The notes below the pieces were generated by a model. The model did no database searches, was not told where the DNA came from, and saw nothing but the letters and a program-made list of their open reading frames with translations. Source: Roseomonas sp. 18066 (GTDB lineage Bacteria; Pseudomonadota; Alphaproteobacteria; Acetobacterales; Acetobacteraceae). From it: 64,000 nucleotides of DNA. A program made the position numbers and the translations under genes. The stretch spans positions 1 through 64,000 of the forward strand of contig NZ_CACSJM010000007.1 in assembly GCF_902706185.1 (NCBI RefSeq), in the 5' to 3' direction. Below are positions 1-8,250 of the stretch, piece after piece (within the stretch, counting starts at the first letter, position 1; each line of letters opens with the position of its first letter).

Positions 1-2
1 CC

Positions 3-104
3 CTGATCGCCATCGCCCGCAAGCTGCTCACCATCCTCAATGCCATCCTCCAAAGCTCAACACCCTGGAGAACCACAACCTCCGCGAAGGAGCAGACCGC
101 TTGA
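3..104 (+). pseudogene. IS110-family transposase, C-terminal end (cut by window edge)
   Basis: The reading frame that enters from the left edge gives 33 residues beginning LIAIARKLLTILNAIL and then a stop. This helical tail (ARKLLTILNAIL) is the usual C-terminus of IS110/IS116/IS902 transposases, which are DEDD-type recombinases. Only the end is visible, so I cannot tell whether the element is intact outside the window. No terminal inverted repeat is expected for IS110. It runs directly into the remains of the terminator repeat that follows. Confidence 0.6.
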
Positions 105-181
105 CACCCAAGACAGTCGCTTCTTTTTTCTGTCAGTGCTGCCGCGCGCATCTGGTGAGGCGGGACACGGCACTGCAGCGA

Positions 182-210
182 AGCGCGACCTTTAAGGGCG
201 CGCTTTTTTT
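182..210 (+). terminator. Central hairpin of repeat copy A with seven T
   Basis: AGCGCGACCTT and AAGGGCGCGCT pair with one mismatch and are followed by TTTTTTT, the form of a rho-independent terminator reading rightwards, out of the IS110 end. Confidence 0.6.
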
Positions 211-286
211 ATAAAAATGGCGTCCCGCCGTGACGCCCGCGCGACGGTGCCGTCGAAGCGCAGGTCTGACCACGGCCGGTGATCAG

Positions 287-323
287 AAAAAAGATGGGGG
301 TCTGGGGGAATTCATTCCCCCAG
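287..323 (-). terminator. Right-hand hairpin of repeat copy A, terminator for the deacetylase gene
   Basis: Arms CTGGGGGAAT and ATTCCCCCAG enclose TC (302-323). On the minus strand the hairpin is followed by ACCCCCATC and a T-run (287-292). It lies 13 bases past the stop of the deacetylase gene. Confidence 0.65.
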
Positions 324-335
324 CCTACCAATCCC

Positions 336-1223
336 TTAAGGCACCAACCCTTCCTTCAACCCGTGCACATGCTCGCAGATCGCCCCGGCCGTCGTGATCC
401 AGACGGTATCGCGCTGGGCGGCGATGTGTTGCAGGGCTTCGCGGAGCGCGCGCAGGCGGTAGGGTTGGCCGACGATATAGGGGTGGAGCGCGATGCCCAT
501 CACCTGGGGGCGGTTGTCGCGCACCTGGCGGCGGCGTTCCTCGAAGTCGTTCAGGATCATGTTGGCGAATTGCTGGGCGCTGTCCTTGCGCGCCCCGATC
601 GAGGGGATGTCGTTGATCTCCTGCGGGTAGGGGATCGACAGCAGGCGTCTTTCCTTGGTCTTCAGCCAGGTCGGCTGGTCGTCGTGGCACCAGTTGAGGG
701 TGTAGCGGTAGCCGGCCTCGACCAGCAGCTCGGGCGTCGACAGGGTCTCGGCGATCCAGGGGGACAGCCAGCCGGCGGGGGGCTTGCCCTCGGCCTCGGT
801 GATGGCGGCGGTGGCCTCGGCGATCAGGGTGCGCTCTTCCGCCTCGCTCATCAGCGACTGGCGTTCGCTGTTGCTGCGGCCATGGCCGGCGATCTCGTCG
901 CCGCGGGCGCGGTGGGCGGCGACCAGGCTGGGGGCGTAGTCGTACATGGCGCTGTTCAGCAGCACGGTCGCCGGCAGCTTCAGCTCGTCCAGCATTTCCA
1001 GCATCCGCCAGGCGCCCACCCGGTTGCCGTAGTCGCGCCAGGCGTAGTTCAGCACGTCCGGCTGTGGCCCGCCCGGGGCCAGCGACATGCCGAGGCCTTC
1101 GCCGAAGGCGAAATGCTCAAGGTTGATGCCGAGATAGACCGCCAGCTTCTTTCCCGCCGGCCAGCCATAGGCCGCCCGGGAAGGCCAGGGGTGGTAGTCG
1201 TAGCGGCCATGGGTCGGCAGCAT
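336..1223 (-). CDS. Polysaccharide deacetylase family protein (PuuE/allantoinase-like)
   Basis: A 295-residue cytoplasmic protein (no signal peptide) of the NodB-like carbohydrate esterase/deacetylase fold. Family features are GHGRSNSE in the middle, the GWLSPW segment and a late ALHPYIVGQPYRL motif, which in this family carries a catalytic histidine. The canonical TFDDG start motif of chitin deacetylases is replaced by a NLEHF segment, as in the PuuE-type amidohydrolases that act on small cyclic amides such as allantoin. The substrate is therefore unlikely to be a polysaccharide. It stands alone between the IS110 remnant and cydD, and ends at a repeat terminator. Confidence 0.75.
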   Translation of the reverse strand: MLPTHGRYDYHPWPSRAAYGWPAGKKLAVYLGINLEHFAFGEGLGMSLAPGGPQPDVLNYAWRDYGNRVGAWRMLEMLDELKLPATVLLNSAMYDYAPSLVAAHRARGDEIAGHGRSNSERQSLMSEAEERTLIAEATAAITEAEGKPPAGWLSPWIAETLSTPELLVEAGYRYTLNWCHDDQPTWLKTKERRLLSIPYPQEINDIPSIGARKDSAQQFANMILNDFEERRRQVRDNRPQVMGIALHPYIVGQPYRLRALREALQHIAAQRDTVWITTAGAICEHVHGLKEGLVP

Positions 1224-1336
1224 CGGCGGTCTCCTCGAGGTATCCGGTGCGGCGGCGAAGCAAGCGCCGGACCAGCCTGAACCAAGCTGGTTGCTGTGCG
1301 GTTCCCGCGGCGCCAGAAACCCGCTAGAAGCCGCTC

Positions 1337-3016
1337 ATGTCCAAGCCCCCGCCGGCCGAGGCGGCGTCGGCGCGTGCCCTGCTCTCCGCCACCGCCCGTC
1401 AGGGCCGGTCGCGGCTGGCGCGCCCTATTCTGCTCGGCCTTGCCTCGATCGCCTGCGGCCTCGCCCAGGCCTGGTTCATCGCTGCCTTGCTATCGGCCCT
1501 GCTGGGCCATGGCGAGGCCGGCTGGCCGGAATTCTTCGCCGCCGCCAGCCTGGCGCTGCTGTCCATCGCGCTTGGCGTGGCGCAGGAGCGCGCCCAGGCC
1601 GCCGCCGGCGCCGCGGCGCGGGCCGATCTGCGCCGCCGCGCCTTCGACCGGCTGCTGGCGGCCGGCCCCGCGGATGACCGCCCGGTCGGCGAGCGCGCCG
1701 CCCTGGTGGTCGACCGCATCGAGGCGCTGGACGGTTATTTTTCCCGCTGGCTGCCGGCGGCGGTCCTCGCCGCGGCGGGGCCGCTGCTGATCGCCTGCGT
1801 GGTCGCGCTGGAAGACCCGCTGAGCGGGCTCATTCTTTTCGTGGCCGGCGCCATGGTGCCGGTGGGCATGGCGGTGACCGGCATCGGCGCGGCGCTGGCC
1901 AGCCGGCAGCAATTCGACGCGCTGCAGGCGCTGTCGGGCCGCTTCCTGGACCGGATGCGCGGGCTGCCCCAGCTGGTGCTGTTCCGCCGGCAGGAGGCCG
2001 AGGCCCAGGCGCTGGGCCAGGCCGCCGACGAGCTGCGCCGCCGCACCATGAAGGTGCTGCGGGTGGCGTTCCTGTCCGGCCTGACGCTGGAGGTGATCGC
2101 CGCCGCGGTGCTGGGGTGCCTCGCCTGGCGGCATGGCAACCTGCTGGTCGGCGGCCATCCCGACCCGGCCGCAGCACTTTTCTGCCTGCTGATGGTGCCG
2201 GGCTTCTTCGCGCCGCTGCGCGCCTTCTCGGCCGCCTATCACGAGCGGATGTCGGCCAATGGCGCCGCCGCGGCGCTCGCCCCGCTGCTGGCCGCCCCCG
2301 ACTCGGAGCCCGGGCTGCAGCTCGCAGAGATCCCGCCGACGGTGGTGGTGACCTTCGAGCAGGTCGGGCTGACCTATGACCCCGCCCGCGGCCCGGCGCT
2401 CACCGATCTTTCCTTCCGCGTCATGCCCGGCGAGGCGCTGGTGCTGGCGGGGCCGTCCGGCTCGGGCAAGTCGTCGGTGCTGCGGCTGCTGATGGGCTTC
2501 TGCCGGCCGGATGGCGGGCGCATCGCGCTGAATGGTCGCGACGCGACGGCGCTGCGCCCCGAGGAGCTGCGCCGGCTGTCTTCCTATGTCGGGCAGAAGG
2601 CGCATCTGTTCCGCGACAGCATCCGGGCCAACATTGCTTTGGCCCGGCCGGAAGCCTCCGATGCCGAGGTCGAGGCCGCGGCCAAGGCGGCCCATGTCAG
2701 CGATTTCGCCGCCAGCCTGCCCGAGGGCCTCGACACGATGATCGGCGAGGGCGGCTACGGCCTGTCCGGCGGCCAGGCGCAGCGGGTGGCCATCGCCCGC
2801 GCCTTCCTGCGCAACCGCCCGCTGGTGCTGCTGGACGAGCCCACCGCGCATCTCGACCCGACGACGGAGGCCGAGCTGCTGGACAGCCTGCGCCGCCTCT
2901 GTGCCGGGCGCACCGCCGTCATCGCCACCCATTCCACCGCCTTGCGCGCCCGCTTCGGCCGGGTGCTGGAGCTGGAGAAGGGCCGCGCCGGCCTGCCGCG
3001 GATGGCCGGGGAATGA
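1337..3016 (+). CDS. cydD: Thiol reductant ABC exporter, CydD subunit
   Basis: 559 residues: an N-terminal transmembrane exporter domain (about 1-330) and a C-terminal ATPase with Walker A GPSGSGKS (about 372-380), signature LSGGQAQR (about 475) and Walker B LVLLDEP (about 495). With CydC it forms the heterodimeric inner-membrane exporter of cysteine and glutathione to the periplasm, needed for assembly of bd-type oxidase and c-type cytochromes. It overlaps cydC by 4 bases (ATGA), so the two are translationally coupled. No cydAB oxidase genes are in the window. Confidence 0.88.
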   Translation: MSKPPPAEAASARALLSATARQGRSRLARPILLGLASIACGLAQAWFIAALLSALLGHGEAGWPEFFAAASLALLSIALGVAQERAQAAAGAAARADLRRRAFDRLLAAGPADDRPVGERAALVVDRIEALDGYFSRWLPAAVLAAAGPLLIACVVALEDPLSGLILFVAGAMVPVGMAVTGIGAALASRQQFDALQALSGRFLDRMRGLPQLVLFRRQEAEAQALGQAADELRRRTMKVLRVAFLSGLTLEVIAAAVLGCLAWRHGNLLVGGHPDPAAALFCLLMVPGFFAPLRAFSAAYHERMSANGAAAALAPLLAAPDSEPGLQLAEIPPTVVVTFEQVGLTYDPARGPALTDLSFRVMPGEALVLAGPSGSGKSSVLRLLMGFCRPDGGRIALNGRDATALRPEELRRLSSYVGQKAHLFRDSIRANIALARPEASDAEVEAAAKAAHVSDFAASLPEGLDTMIGEGGYGLSGGQAQRVAIARAFLRNRPLVLLDEPTAHLDPTTEAELLDSLRRLCAGRTAVIATHSTALRARFGRVLELEKGRAGLPRMAGE

Positions 3017-4680
3017 GCCGCATGATGCTGACCGACCTGACCCGCGTGCTCGGCCTGTGGCGCGAGCGCAGCACCTGGCTGTGGTCGGGCGCGATCGTCG
3101 CCGTGCTGGCGACGCTGGCGGGCGTGGCGCTGCTGGCCTTGGCCGGGCGCGGCGTCTCCGAAGGGCTGCGCACCGGGGCGCTGGCGGGGGTGGCCGTCGG
3201 CTCGCTGCTGCTGCTGCGGCCGCTTATTTTTCTGCGCCCGGCCTCGCGGTATTTCGAGCGGCTGGTGACCCATTCGGCCACCTTCCGCGCGCTGGCCGAT
3301 ACCCGCATCTGGTTCTTCCGGCGCCTCGCCGAGCGGCTGCCCGGCGGCATCGGCCATCGCGGCGCCGGCGACCTGCTGGGGCGCCTCGTCGCCGATGTCG
3401 AGGCGCTGGACGGTCTGTACCTGCGCGCCCTGGTCCCCGGCGTCGCGGCCCTGGCCGTGGTGGTGGCCGTCGCCGTGCTGCTCGGCTTCGCCGGTCCGGG
3501 AATCGCCGTGCTGGTGGCGCTGCCGCTGGCGCTGGCCCTGCTGCTGCCGCCGCTGCTGGCGCCGGGTGCTGCCCGCGCTGCCGGCGAGGTCGCCGAGGCG
3601 CAAGGCGCGCTGCGCAGCGCCGCCGTCGACCCGCTGCTGGGCATCGAGGATGTGCTGGCCGCCAATGCCGAGCCCCGCGTCGCCGCCCGCCTGGCCGCCA
3701 GCGGTGCCGCTCTGGCTGAAACACAGACAAGAATGTCGCGCCGGGCCGCCTGGGGTGGCGCCGCCGGCAGCCTGCTGGCCCAGTCGTCGCTCTTCGCCGC
3801 CCTCGGCTATGGCCTGGCCGGTGGCCCCGGCGCGGTTGGCGGCACGATCGTGGGCCTGTTCCTGGCGCTGGCCGCCGGCGAGGCCCTGGCCGGGCTGCCG
3901 CGCGCCGGTGCCGCCCTGGCCGCCGCCGGCGCCAGCGCGCGTCGCCTGTTCGACGCCGCCGACACCCCGCCGCCGGTCGCCGAGCCCACCACCCCGGCCG
4001 CAGCCCCGCGCGGCCATGCCCTGCGCGCCGAGGGCGTCCGCTTCGCCTGGGCCGCCGACCGCGAGCCGGTCTTTCTCGACCTGAATTTCGACCTGCCGGA
4101 AGGCGGGCGTCTGGCGCTGCTGGGGCCTTCGGGCGCCGGCAAGTCGACGCTGGCGGCGCTGCTGCTGAAGCTGGCGGCCCCCCAGGAAGGCCGGCTGCTG
4201 CTGGGCGGCGTCGATATCGCCACGCTGTCAGGCGATGCGGTGCGGGCGCGCATCGCCTGCCTGACCCAGGATGCGCGGCTGTTCGACGACAGCATCGCCG
4301 CCAACCTGCGGCTCGCAGCCCCCGAGGCCGATGACGCCGCGCTGTGGCAGGCGCTGGAGCGTGCCGGCGTCGCCGATGTCGTGCGCGTCCTGCCCGAGGG
4401 GCTGGACACCCGTTGCGGCGAGGGCGGCGCCCGCTTCTCCGGCGGGCAGGGGCGGCGCCTGGCCCTGGCCCGGGCCCTGCTGGCGCCCGCCGATATCCTG
4501 ATCCTGGACGAGCCTGGCGCCGGCCTCGACCCCGAGGCCGAGCGCGCCTTCCTGGAAACGCTGGAAGCCGCCACCGAAGGCCGCAGCGTCATCCTGATCG
4601 CGCATCGCCTGCTGGGGGTGGAGCGGCCGACGCGGATCCTGCGGCTGATCGGCGGCCGCGCCATGGCGGCGATGGGCTGA
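3013..4680 (+). CDS. cydC: Thiol reductant ABC exporter, CydC subunit
   Basis: 555 residues with the same layout as CydD: six-helix exporter domain then an ATPase with GPSGAGKS (about residue 371), FSGGQGRR (about 475) and ILILDEP (about 494). It is the partner half-transporter of CydD. The start overlaps the cydD stop; a second Met lies four residues in (MSRMML), so the exact start is uncertain by a few residues. The signature has GQGRR rather than the common GQQQR, within family variation. The next gene starts at the base after the stop codon. Confidence 0.87.
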   Translation: MSRMMLTDLTRVLGLWRERSTWLWSGAIVAVLATLAGVALLALAGRGVSEGLRTGALAGVAVGSLLLLRPLIFLRPASRYFERLVTHSATFRALADTRIWFFRRLAERLPGGIGHRGAGDLLGRLVADVEALDGLYLRALVPGVAALAVVVAVAVLLGFAGPGIAVLVALPLALALLLPPLLAPGAARAAGEVAEAQGALRSAAVDPLLGIEDVLAANAEPRVAARLAASGAALAETQTRMSRRAAWGGAAGSLLAQSSLFAALGYGLAGGPGAVGGTIVGLFLALAAGEALAGLPRAGAALAAAGASARRLFDAADTPPPVAEPTTPAAAPRGHALRAEGVRFAWAADREPVFLDLNFDLPEGGRLALLGPSGAGKSTLAALLLKLAAPQEGRLLLGGVDIATLSGDAVRARIACLTQDARLFDDSIAANLRLAAPEADDAALWQALERAGVADVVRVLPEGLDTRCGEGGARFSGGQGRRLALARALLAPADILILDEPGAGLDPEAERAFLETLEAATEGRSVILIAHRLLGVERPTRILRLIGGRAMAAMG

Positions 4681-5244
4681 ATGGGCGCGGCGCTGGAAAC
4701 GGCGCTGTTCGACGCGGCCTTCGCCGACCCGGCCAATGGCGCGGTGCTGGAGCGCCTTCGGGCGCTCGCCTTGCCGCAGGGTTTCCTGACCGCCGGCTGC
4801 CTGTTCCAGGCGGTGTGGAACCAGGTGGCCCGCCACCCGCCTGGCTGGGGCGTCAAGGATTACGACGTCTTCTACTATGACGCCGCGGACCTCTCCTTCG
4901 AGGCCGAGGATGCGGTGATCCGCCGCTGCGCCGAAGCCTTTGCGGGGCTCGGCGTGACGGTCGAGGTGAAGAACCAGGCCCGCGTCCATCTCTGGTACCG
5001 CGCCCGCTTCGGCGAGGACTATCCCGCGCTGGTCTCTGCCCGGGACGGCATCGACCGCTATCTGATCGACTGCACCTGCATCGGCATCGAGGCCGCGAGC
5101 GGCGCGCTCTACGCCCCCAGTGGGCTGGATGACGTCTTCGCCGGCGTGCTGCGGATCAATGCGCGCCACCCGCAGCCGGCGCAATTCTTCCGCAAGGCCG
5201 AGGACTATCGCCGCCGCTGGCCGCATCTGCGCATCGAGGCCTGA
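4681..5244 (+). CDS. Nucleotidyltransferase-family protein (NTP_transf_6 / DUF925)
   Basis: 187 residues matching the DUF925 family: LTAGCLFQAVWN early, then GVKDYDVFYYD, a VEVKNQARVHLWY block and the RDGIDRYLIDCTCIG block. The family is predicted from fold to be nucleotidyltransferase-like; no substrate is established. It abuts cydC with no gap, so it is probably cotranscribed with the exporter. Its stop TGA and the stop of the convergent Sel1 gene sit back to back in TGATCA. Confidence 0.78.
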   Translation: MGAALETALFDAAFADPANGAVLERLRALALPQGFLTAGCLFQAVWNQVARHPPGWGVKDYDVFYYDAADLSFEAEDAVIRRCAEAFAGLGVTVEVKNQARVHLWYRARFGEDYPALVSARDGIDRYLIDCTCIGIEAASGALYAPSGLDDVFAGVLRINARHPQPAQFFRKAEDYRRRWPHLRIEA

Positions 5245-6006
5245 TCAGGCGCCGAGTTTTTCGAATATCTGCCGCGACAGGGCCTGCAGCGCCGGTTCGG
5301 GCCTTTTGCTGAGCGCCTCGGCCATCTGCCCGAGGAAGCCGGGCGAGCCGGTGGCGGCGGCCTGGGTGAACCAGTCCAGCGCTGCCTCGGGCGTGGCGGC
5401 CAGCGTGCCCATGTTGAACTGCGCCCGGAAATCGCCCAGCGCCGCCGCGCGGGCATAGAGGGCATGGGCGCCGGCCGGGTCGCGCGGCGTCTCCCAGCCT
5501 TCTTCCAGATAGCGGCCGAGCACGGTCATCGACTTGGCATGGCCTTGCTCCGCCGAGGCGCGGAACCAGCGGAAAGCCTCGGCGCGCTGCCCGTCGCGGG
5601 CCAGCAGGCTGGCCAGGTTGTACTGCGCCCAGTCATAGCCGCGCTGCGCCCCCGCGGCGTAGATCGCCAGCGCCTTCGGCAGGTCGATGGGCGTGCCCCA
5701 GCCGAGCTCATGGCAGCGGCCGAGCATGGTTTCCGCCTTCACCGCCCCGGTGGTGGCCGCCGTCTTGAACCAGGCGAAGGCGGCGGCGGGGTCGGCGGGG
5801 ACGCCACGGCCCTCGAGAAGAATTTGGCCGTAGAGGATCTGCGCTTCGACCATGCCGGCGCGGGCGGCGGCGGCGATCCAGCGGGCGGCCTCGTCGGGCG
5901 GGCCGGCGAAGGCGGCGGCCAGCTGCCCGGCGCTCGCCTCGCGCACCACGGCGGGGGCCAAAGGCGGCAGGGACGGCGCGGCGGGGGGACGGCGGCGGCG
6001 GAACAT
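5245..6006 (-). CDS. Sel1-like repeat (SLR/TPR) protein
   Basis: 253 residues with about five Sel1-type repeats of 36 residues (A-x2-YG-x4-GRGV, LGRCHELGWGT, YNLASLLA, LGRYLEEGWET, FNMGTLAAT), an alpha-solenoid used for protein contacts. No signal peptide or membrane segment is clear; the N-terminus MFRRRRPP is basic. I chose the ATG at 6006; an upstream TTG at 6042 would add 12 residues but would place the inverted repeat at 6022-6040 inside the coding region. No ribosome site decides between them. Partner unknown. Confidence 0.7.
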   Translation of the reverse strand: MFRRRRPPAAPSLPPLAPAVVREASAGQLAAAFAGPPDEAARWIAAAARAGMVEAQILYGQILLEGRGVPADPAAAFAWFKTAATTGAVKAETMLGRCHELGWGTPIDLPKALAIYAAGAQRGYDWAQYNLASLLARDGQRAEAFRWFRASAEQGHAKSMTVLGRYLEEGWETPRDPAGAHALYARAAALGDFRAQFNMGTLAATPEAALDWFTQAAATGSPGFLGQMAEALSKRPEPALQALSRQIFEKLGA

Positions 6007-6021
6007 GCCGGCGGTTATGAT

Positions 6022-6040
6022 GTTGCGATCCGCTCGCAAC
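6022..6040. promoter_or_regulatory. Inverted repeat GTTGCGA-N5-TCGCAAC upstream of the Sel1 gene
   Basis: Seven-base arms separated by TCCGC lie between the HMG-CoA lyase stop and the Sel1 gene ATG. The arm GTTGCGA is also the arm of the Fur-like site at 17931. It could be an operator or a weak terminator hairpin for the upstream gene; there is no T-run. Confidence 0.35.
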
Positions 6041-6049
6041 AAGAGCCGA

Positions 6050-6988
6050 TCACACCGCCAGCAGCCCGCCCTGCTTGGCGCGGCCGGGCAGGGGGTGGCC
6101 GACCACCGCCTCCGCCAGGCGGCCGCATTCGGTCAGCGCCGCCAGGTCGAGGCCGGTCTCGATGCCGGATTCGGCGCAGAGCAGCGCCAGATCCTCGGTG
6201 CAGATATTCCCGGCCGCCCCGGCATGCTTGCCGAAGGGGCAGCCGCCGAGGCCGGCGATGGCGGCGTCGAAGCGGGCGACGCCGAGGCGCATCCCCTCCC
6301 AGGCATTGACCATGGCCATGCCGCGGGTGTCGTGCAGATGCAGCGACAGCTCCAGCTCCGGCCACTTGTCCCGCACCGCGCCGACGACCGACGCGATGCG
6401 ACGGGGGGTGGCCCAGGCCATGGTGTCGGCGAGGGAAATGACCGGCGGCGCCAGGCCGACGCCGCCGGCCAAAGCGAGCACCGCGGCGACGCGGTCGATC
6501 ACCGCCGCCACCGGCACCTCGCCCTGAAAATTGCAGCCGAAGGCGGCCATGATGGTGGCGCGCGCCAGCGGGATGCGGTGCTCGGCATAGAGCGCCATCA
6601 GCGCCGCGGCGGCGGCCAGGTCCTCCTCGCGGTCGCGATTCTGGTTGCGCTTGCCGAAGGCCCCGGAGGCCGAGACCGAGACGCTGCCATCGATCGTCAG
6701 ATGCGGCGCCACCAGCGCGCGTAAGAACCCCTTGGCGTTGAGCCAGAGCGCGCCGAAGGCCACGCCGTCGACGTCGCGCAGCCCCTGGCAGACCAGCTCG
6801 GCATCGGCCATGCCGGGGACGCGGCGCGGATCGACGAAGGAGACGGTCTGGATCCGCTTCAGGCCGGTGCCGGCCAGCGCCTGGATCAGCCGCAGCTTGT
6901 CGGCGGTGGCGATCGGGCCCTTTTCGAACTGGAAGCCCTCGCGCGGGCCCTCTTCGCGGATCTCGATGCGGGGCGGCAGCTGGGTCAT
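6050..6988 (-). CDS. Hydroxymethylglutaryl-CoA lyase family protein
   Basis: 312 residues, a TIM-barrel HMGL/pyruvate-carboxyltransferase family lyase. Visible motifs are EEGPREGFQ at the N-terminus (metal/substrate site), SLADT, the metal-binding HLHDTRG and the flexible-loop motif GLGGCPF with its conserved cysteine, followed by AGNICTED. HMG-CoA lyases split HMG-CoA into acetoacetate and acetyl-CoA; relatives cleave similar 3-hydroxyacyl-CoAs. It overlaps the CoA transferase by 4 bases, so the pair probably activates and then cleaves the same dicarboxylic acid. Confidence 0.82.
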   Translation of the reverse strand: MTQLPPRIEIREEGPREGFQFEKGPIATADKLRLIQALAGTGLKRIQTVSFVDPRRVPGMADAELVCQGLRDVDGVAFGALWLNAKGFLRALVAPHLTIDGSVSVSASGAFGKRNQNRDREEDLAAAAALMALYAEHRIPLARATIMAAFGCNFQGEVPVAAVIDRVAAVLALAGGVGLAPPVISLADTMAWATPRRIASVVGAVRDKWPELELSLHLHDTRGMAMVNAWEGMRLGVARFDAAIAGLGGCPFGKHAGAAGNICTEDLALLCAESGIETGLDLAALTECGRLAEAVVGHPLPGRAKQGGLLAV

Positions 6989-8193
6989 GCGTCGGGCTCC
7001 GCCTTGTCTGCGGGAAGGGTCAGGATGCCCTGCTCGGCCAGGGTTTTCTGTTCTTGCGCCCCAATGCCGATGCTGTCGAGCAGCGCCGCGCCGCCTTCGC
7101 CGATGGCGGGCGGCTGGCGGTTCAGGCGGATCTGCGCCGCCTCGAAATGCAGCGGCGTCATCGGCAGGGCCGCGGTGACGCCCTCCGCCAGCCGGGTGGC
7201 GCCCATGATGCCGCTGGCGGCCAGGTGCGGATCGTCGAACAGGTCCTCGGGATGGGCGACGGGGGCGCAGGGGATCAGCACCTCGGCGCCCAGCGCCTGC
7301 ACCTCGGCCACCGTCATGCCGGCGAAGATCTTTTCCAGCTCCGGCATGATGCGGTCGCGCCCGGCGACGCGGCCGGCATTGGTCGCCAGCGTCGCATCGG
7401 CGGCGAGCTCCTGCAGGCCGAGGCGAGGGGCGAGGCGCTGCCAGTGCTGGTCGCTGGTGACGCCGACGAAGACCTGGCCGTCGCTGGCCTGGAAGACGTC
7501 GTAGATGCCCCAGGTGATGCGCCGCGCCGTCATCGGCGGCACGCGCTGGCCGGCGATGGCGCCGGCGGCCATGTGCTGGCCGACCATGAAGGCGACGCTT
7601 TCGAACAGCGCCGACTGCACCTTCTGGCCGAGGCCGGTCGCTTCCCGCTGCCGCAGCGCCGCCAGGATGCCGACCACGCCGAAGACGCCGCCCATGATGT
7701 CGACCACCGAGGTCCCGGCGCGCAGCGGCCGCCCCGGCAGGCCGGTCATGAAGGCCAGCCCCCCCTGCATCTGCACCACCTCGTCCAGCGCCGGCAGGTG
7801 CTCATAGGGGCCGGGCAGGTAGCCCTTCAGCGCGCAATAGACCAGGCGCGGGTTCTGCTCGCGGATCTGCTCCCAGCCGAGGCCGAGCCGCTCCATCGTG
7901 CCGGGGGCGAAGTTCTCGATCAGCACGTCGGCGGTGGGGATGAGCTTTTCCAGCACCGCCTTGCCGCGCGGGTCCTTCAGGTCGAGCGCCAGGCTGGTCT
8001 TGTTGCGGTTGTAGGTGGAGAAGAACCCGGTGCCGAAGCCGCCGAGGCGGCGGGTGCGGTCGCCCTCGGGCGGCTCGATGCGGATCACCTCGGCGCCGAG
8101 ATCGGCCAGCACCACGCCGCAGCTCGGCCCCATCACCGTATGGCCGAAATCCAGCACGCGCAGCCCGGTCAGCGGCAGGGGGTTGGTTGACAT
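6985..8193 (-). CDS. CaiB/BaiF-type CoA transferase (family III)
   Basis: 402 residues. Family III CoA-transferase features: GLRVLDFGHTVMGPSCGVVLADLGAEVI... start region, RNKTSLALDLK, and the catalytic aspartate in PALDEVVQ (about D137). It transfers CoA from an acyl-CoA donor to a carboxylic acid. The start is the ATG at 8193 (MSTNPL), not the longer open frame that continues through the divergent regulator. It is first in a two-gene operon with the lyase; together they could activate and cleave 3-hydroxy-3-methylglutarate, citramalate or a relative (inference). Confidence 0.85.
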   Translation of the reverse strand: MSTNPLPLTGLRVLDFGHTVMGPSCGVVLADLGAEVIRIEPPEGDRTRRLGGFGTGFFSTYNRNKTSLALDLKDPRGKAVLEKLIPTADVLIENFAPGTMERLGLGWEQIREQNPRLVYCALKGYLPGPYEHLPALDEVVQMQGGLAFMTGLPGRPLRAGTSVVDIMGGVFGVVGILAALRQREATGLGQKVQSALFESVAFMVGQHMAAGAIAGQRVPPMTARRITWGIYDVFQASDGQVFVGVTSDQHWQRLAPRLGLQELAADATLATNAGRVAGRDRIMPELEKIFAGMTVAEVQALGAEVLIPCAPVAHPEDLFDDPHLAASGIMGATRLAEGVTAALPMTPLHFEAAQIRLNRQPPAIGEGGAALLDSIGIGAQEQKTLAEQGILTLPADKAEPDA

Positions 8194-8204
8194 CGGGACG
8201 TTCC

Positions 8205-8236
8205 GTCTGACAGAATTTCTTTTCGTCAGACAGAAT
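8205..8236. promoter_or_regulatory. Probable IclR operator: two GTC(T/A)GACAGAAT direct repeats
   Basis: GTCTGACAGAAT (8205-8216) and GTCAGACAGAAT (8225-8236) are spaced 20 bases start to start, two helical turns, in the 57-base divergent gap between the CoA transferase and the IclR regulator. TCTGAC and GTCAGA also form an inverted pair. The position suits autoregulation and control of the catabolic operon. Confidence 0.55.
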
Positions 8237-8250
8237 GAGGGATATGGCCG

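Larger units (their letters stand above)
105..325. repeat. Composite terminator repeat, copy A (left hairpin missing)
   Basis: This gene-free stretch between the IS110 tail and the convergent deacetylase gene is one copy of the window's repeat. It holds the conserved T-rich block (CTTCTTTTTTCTGTCAG near 140), a central hairpin with T-run, the GGCGTCCCGCCGTGA block, the GCGCAGGTC block and the right-hand A-run plus hairpin. The left-hand palindrome seen in other copies is absent, and the transposase ends just before it, so the insertion may have removed it. Confidence 0.7.
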
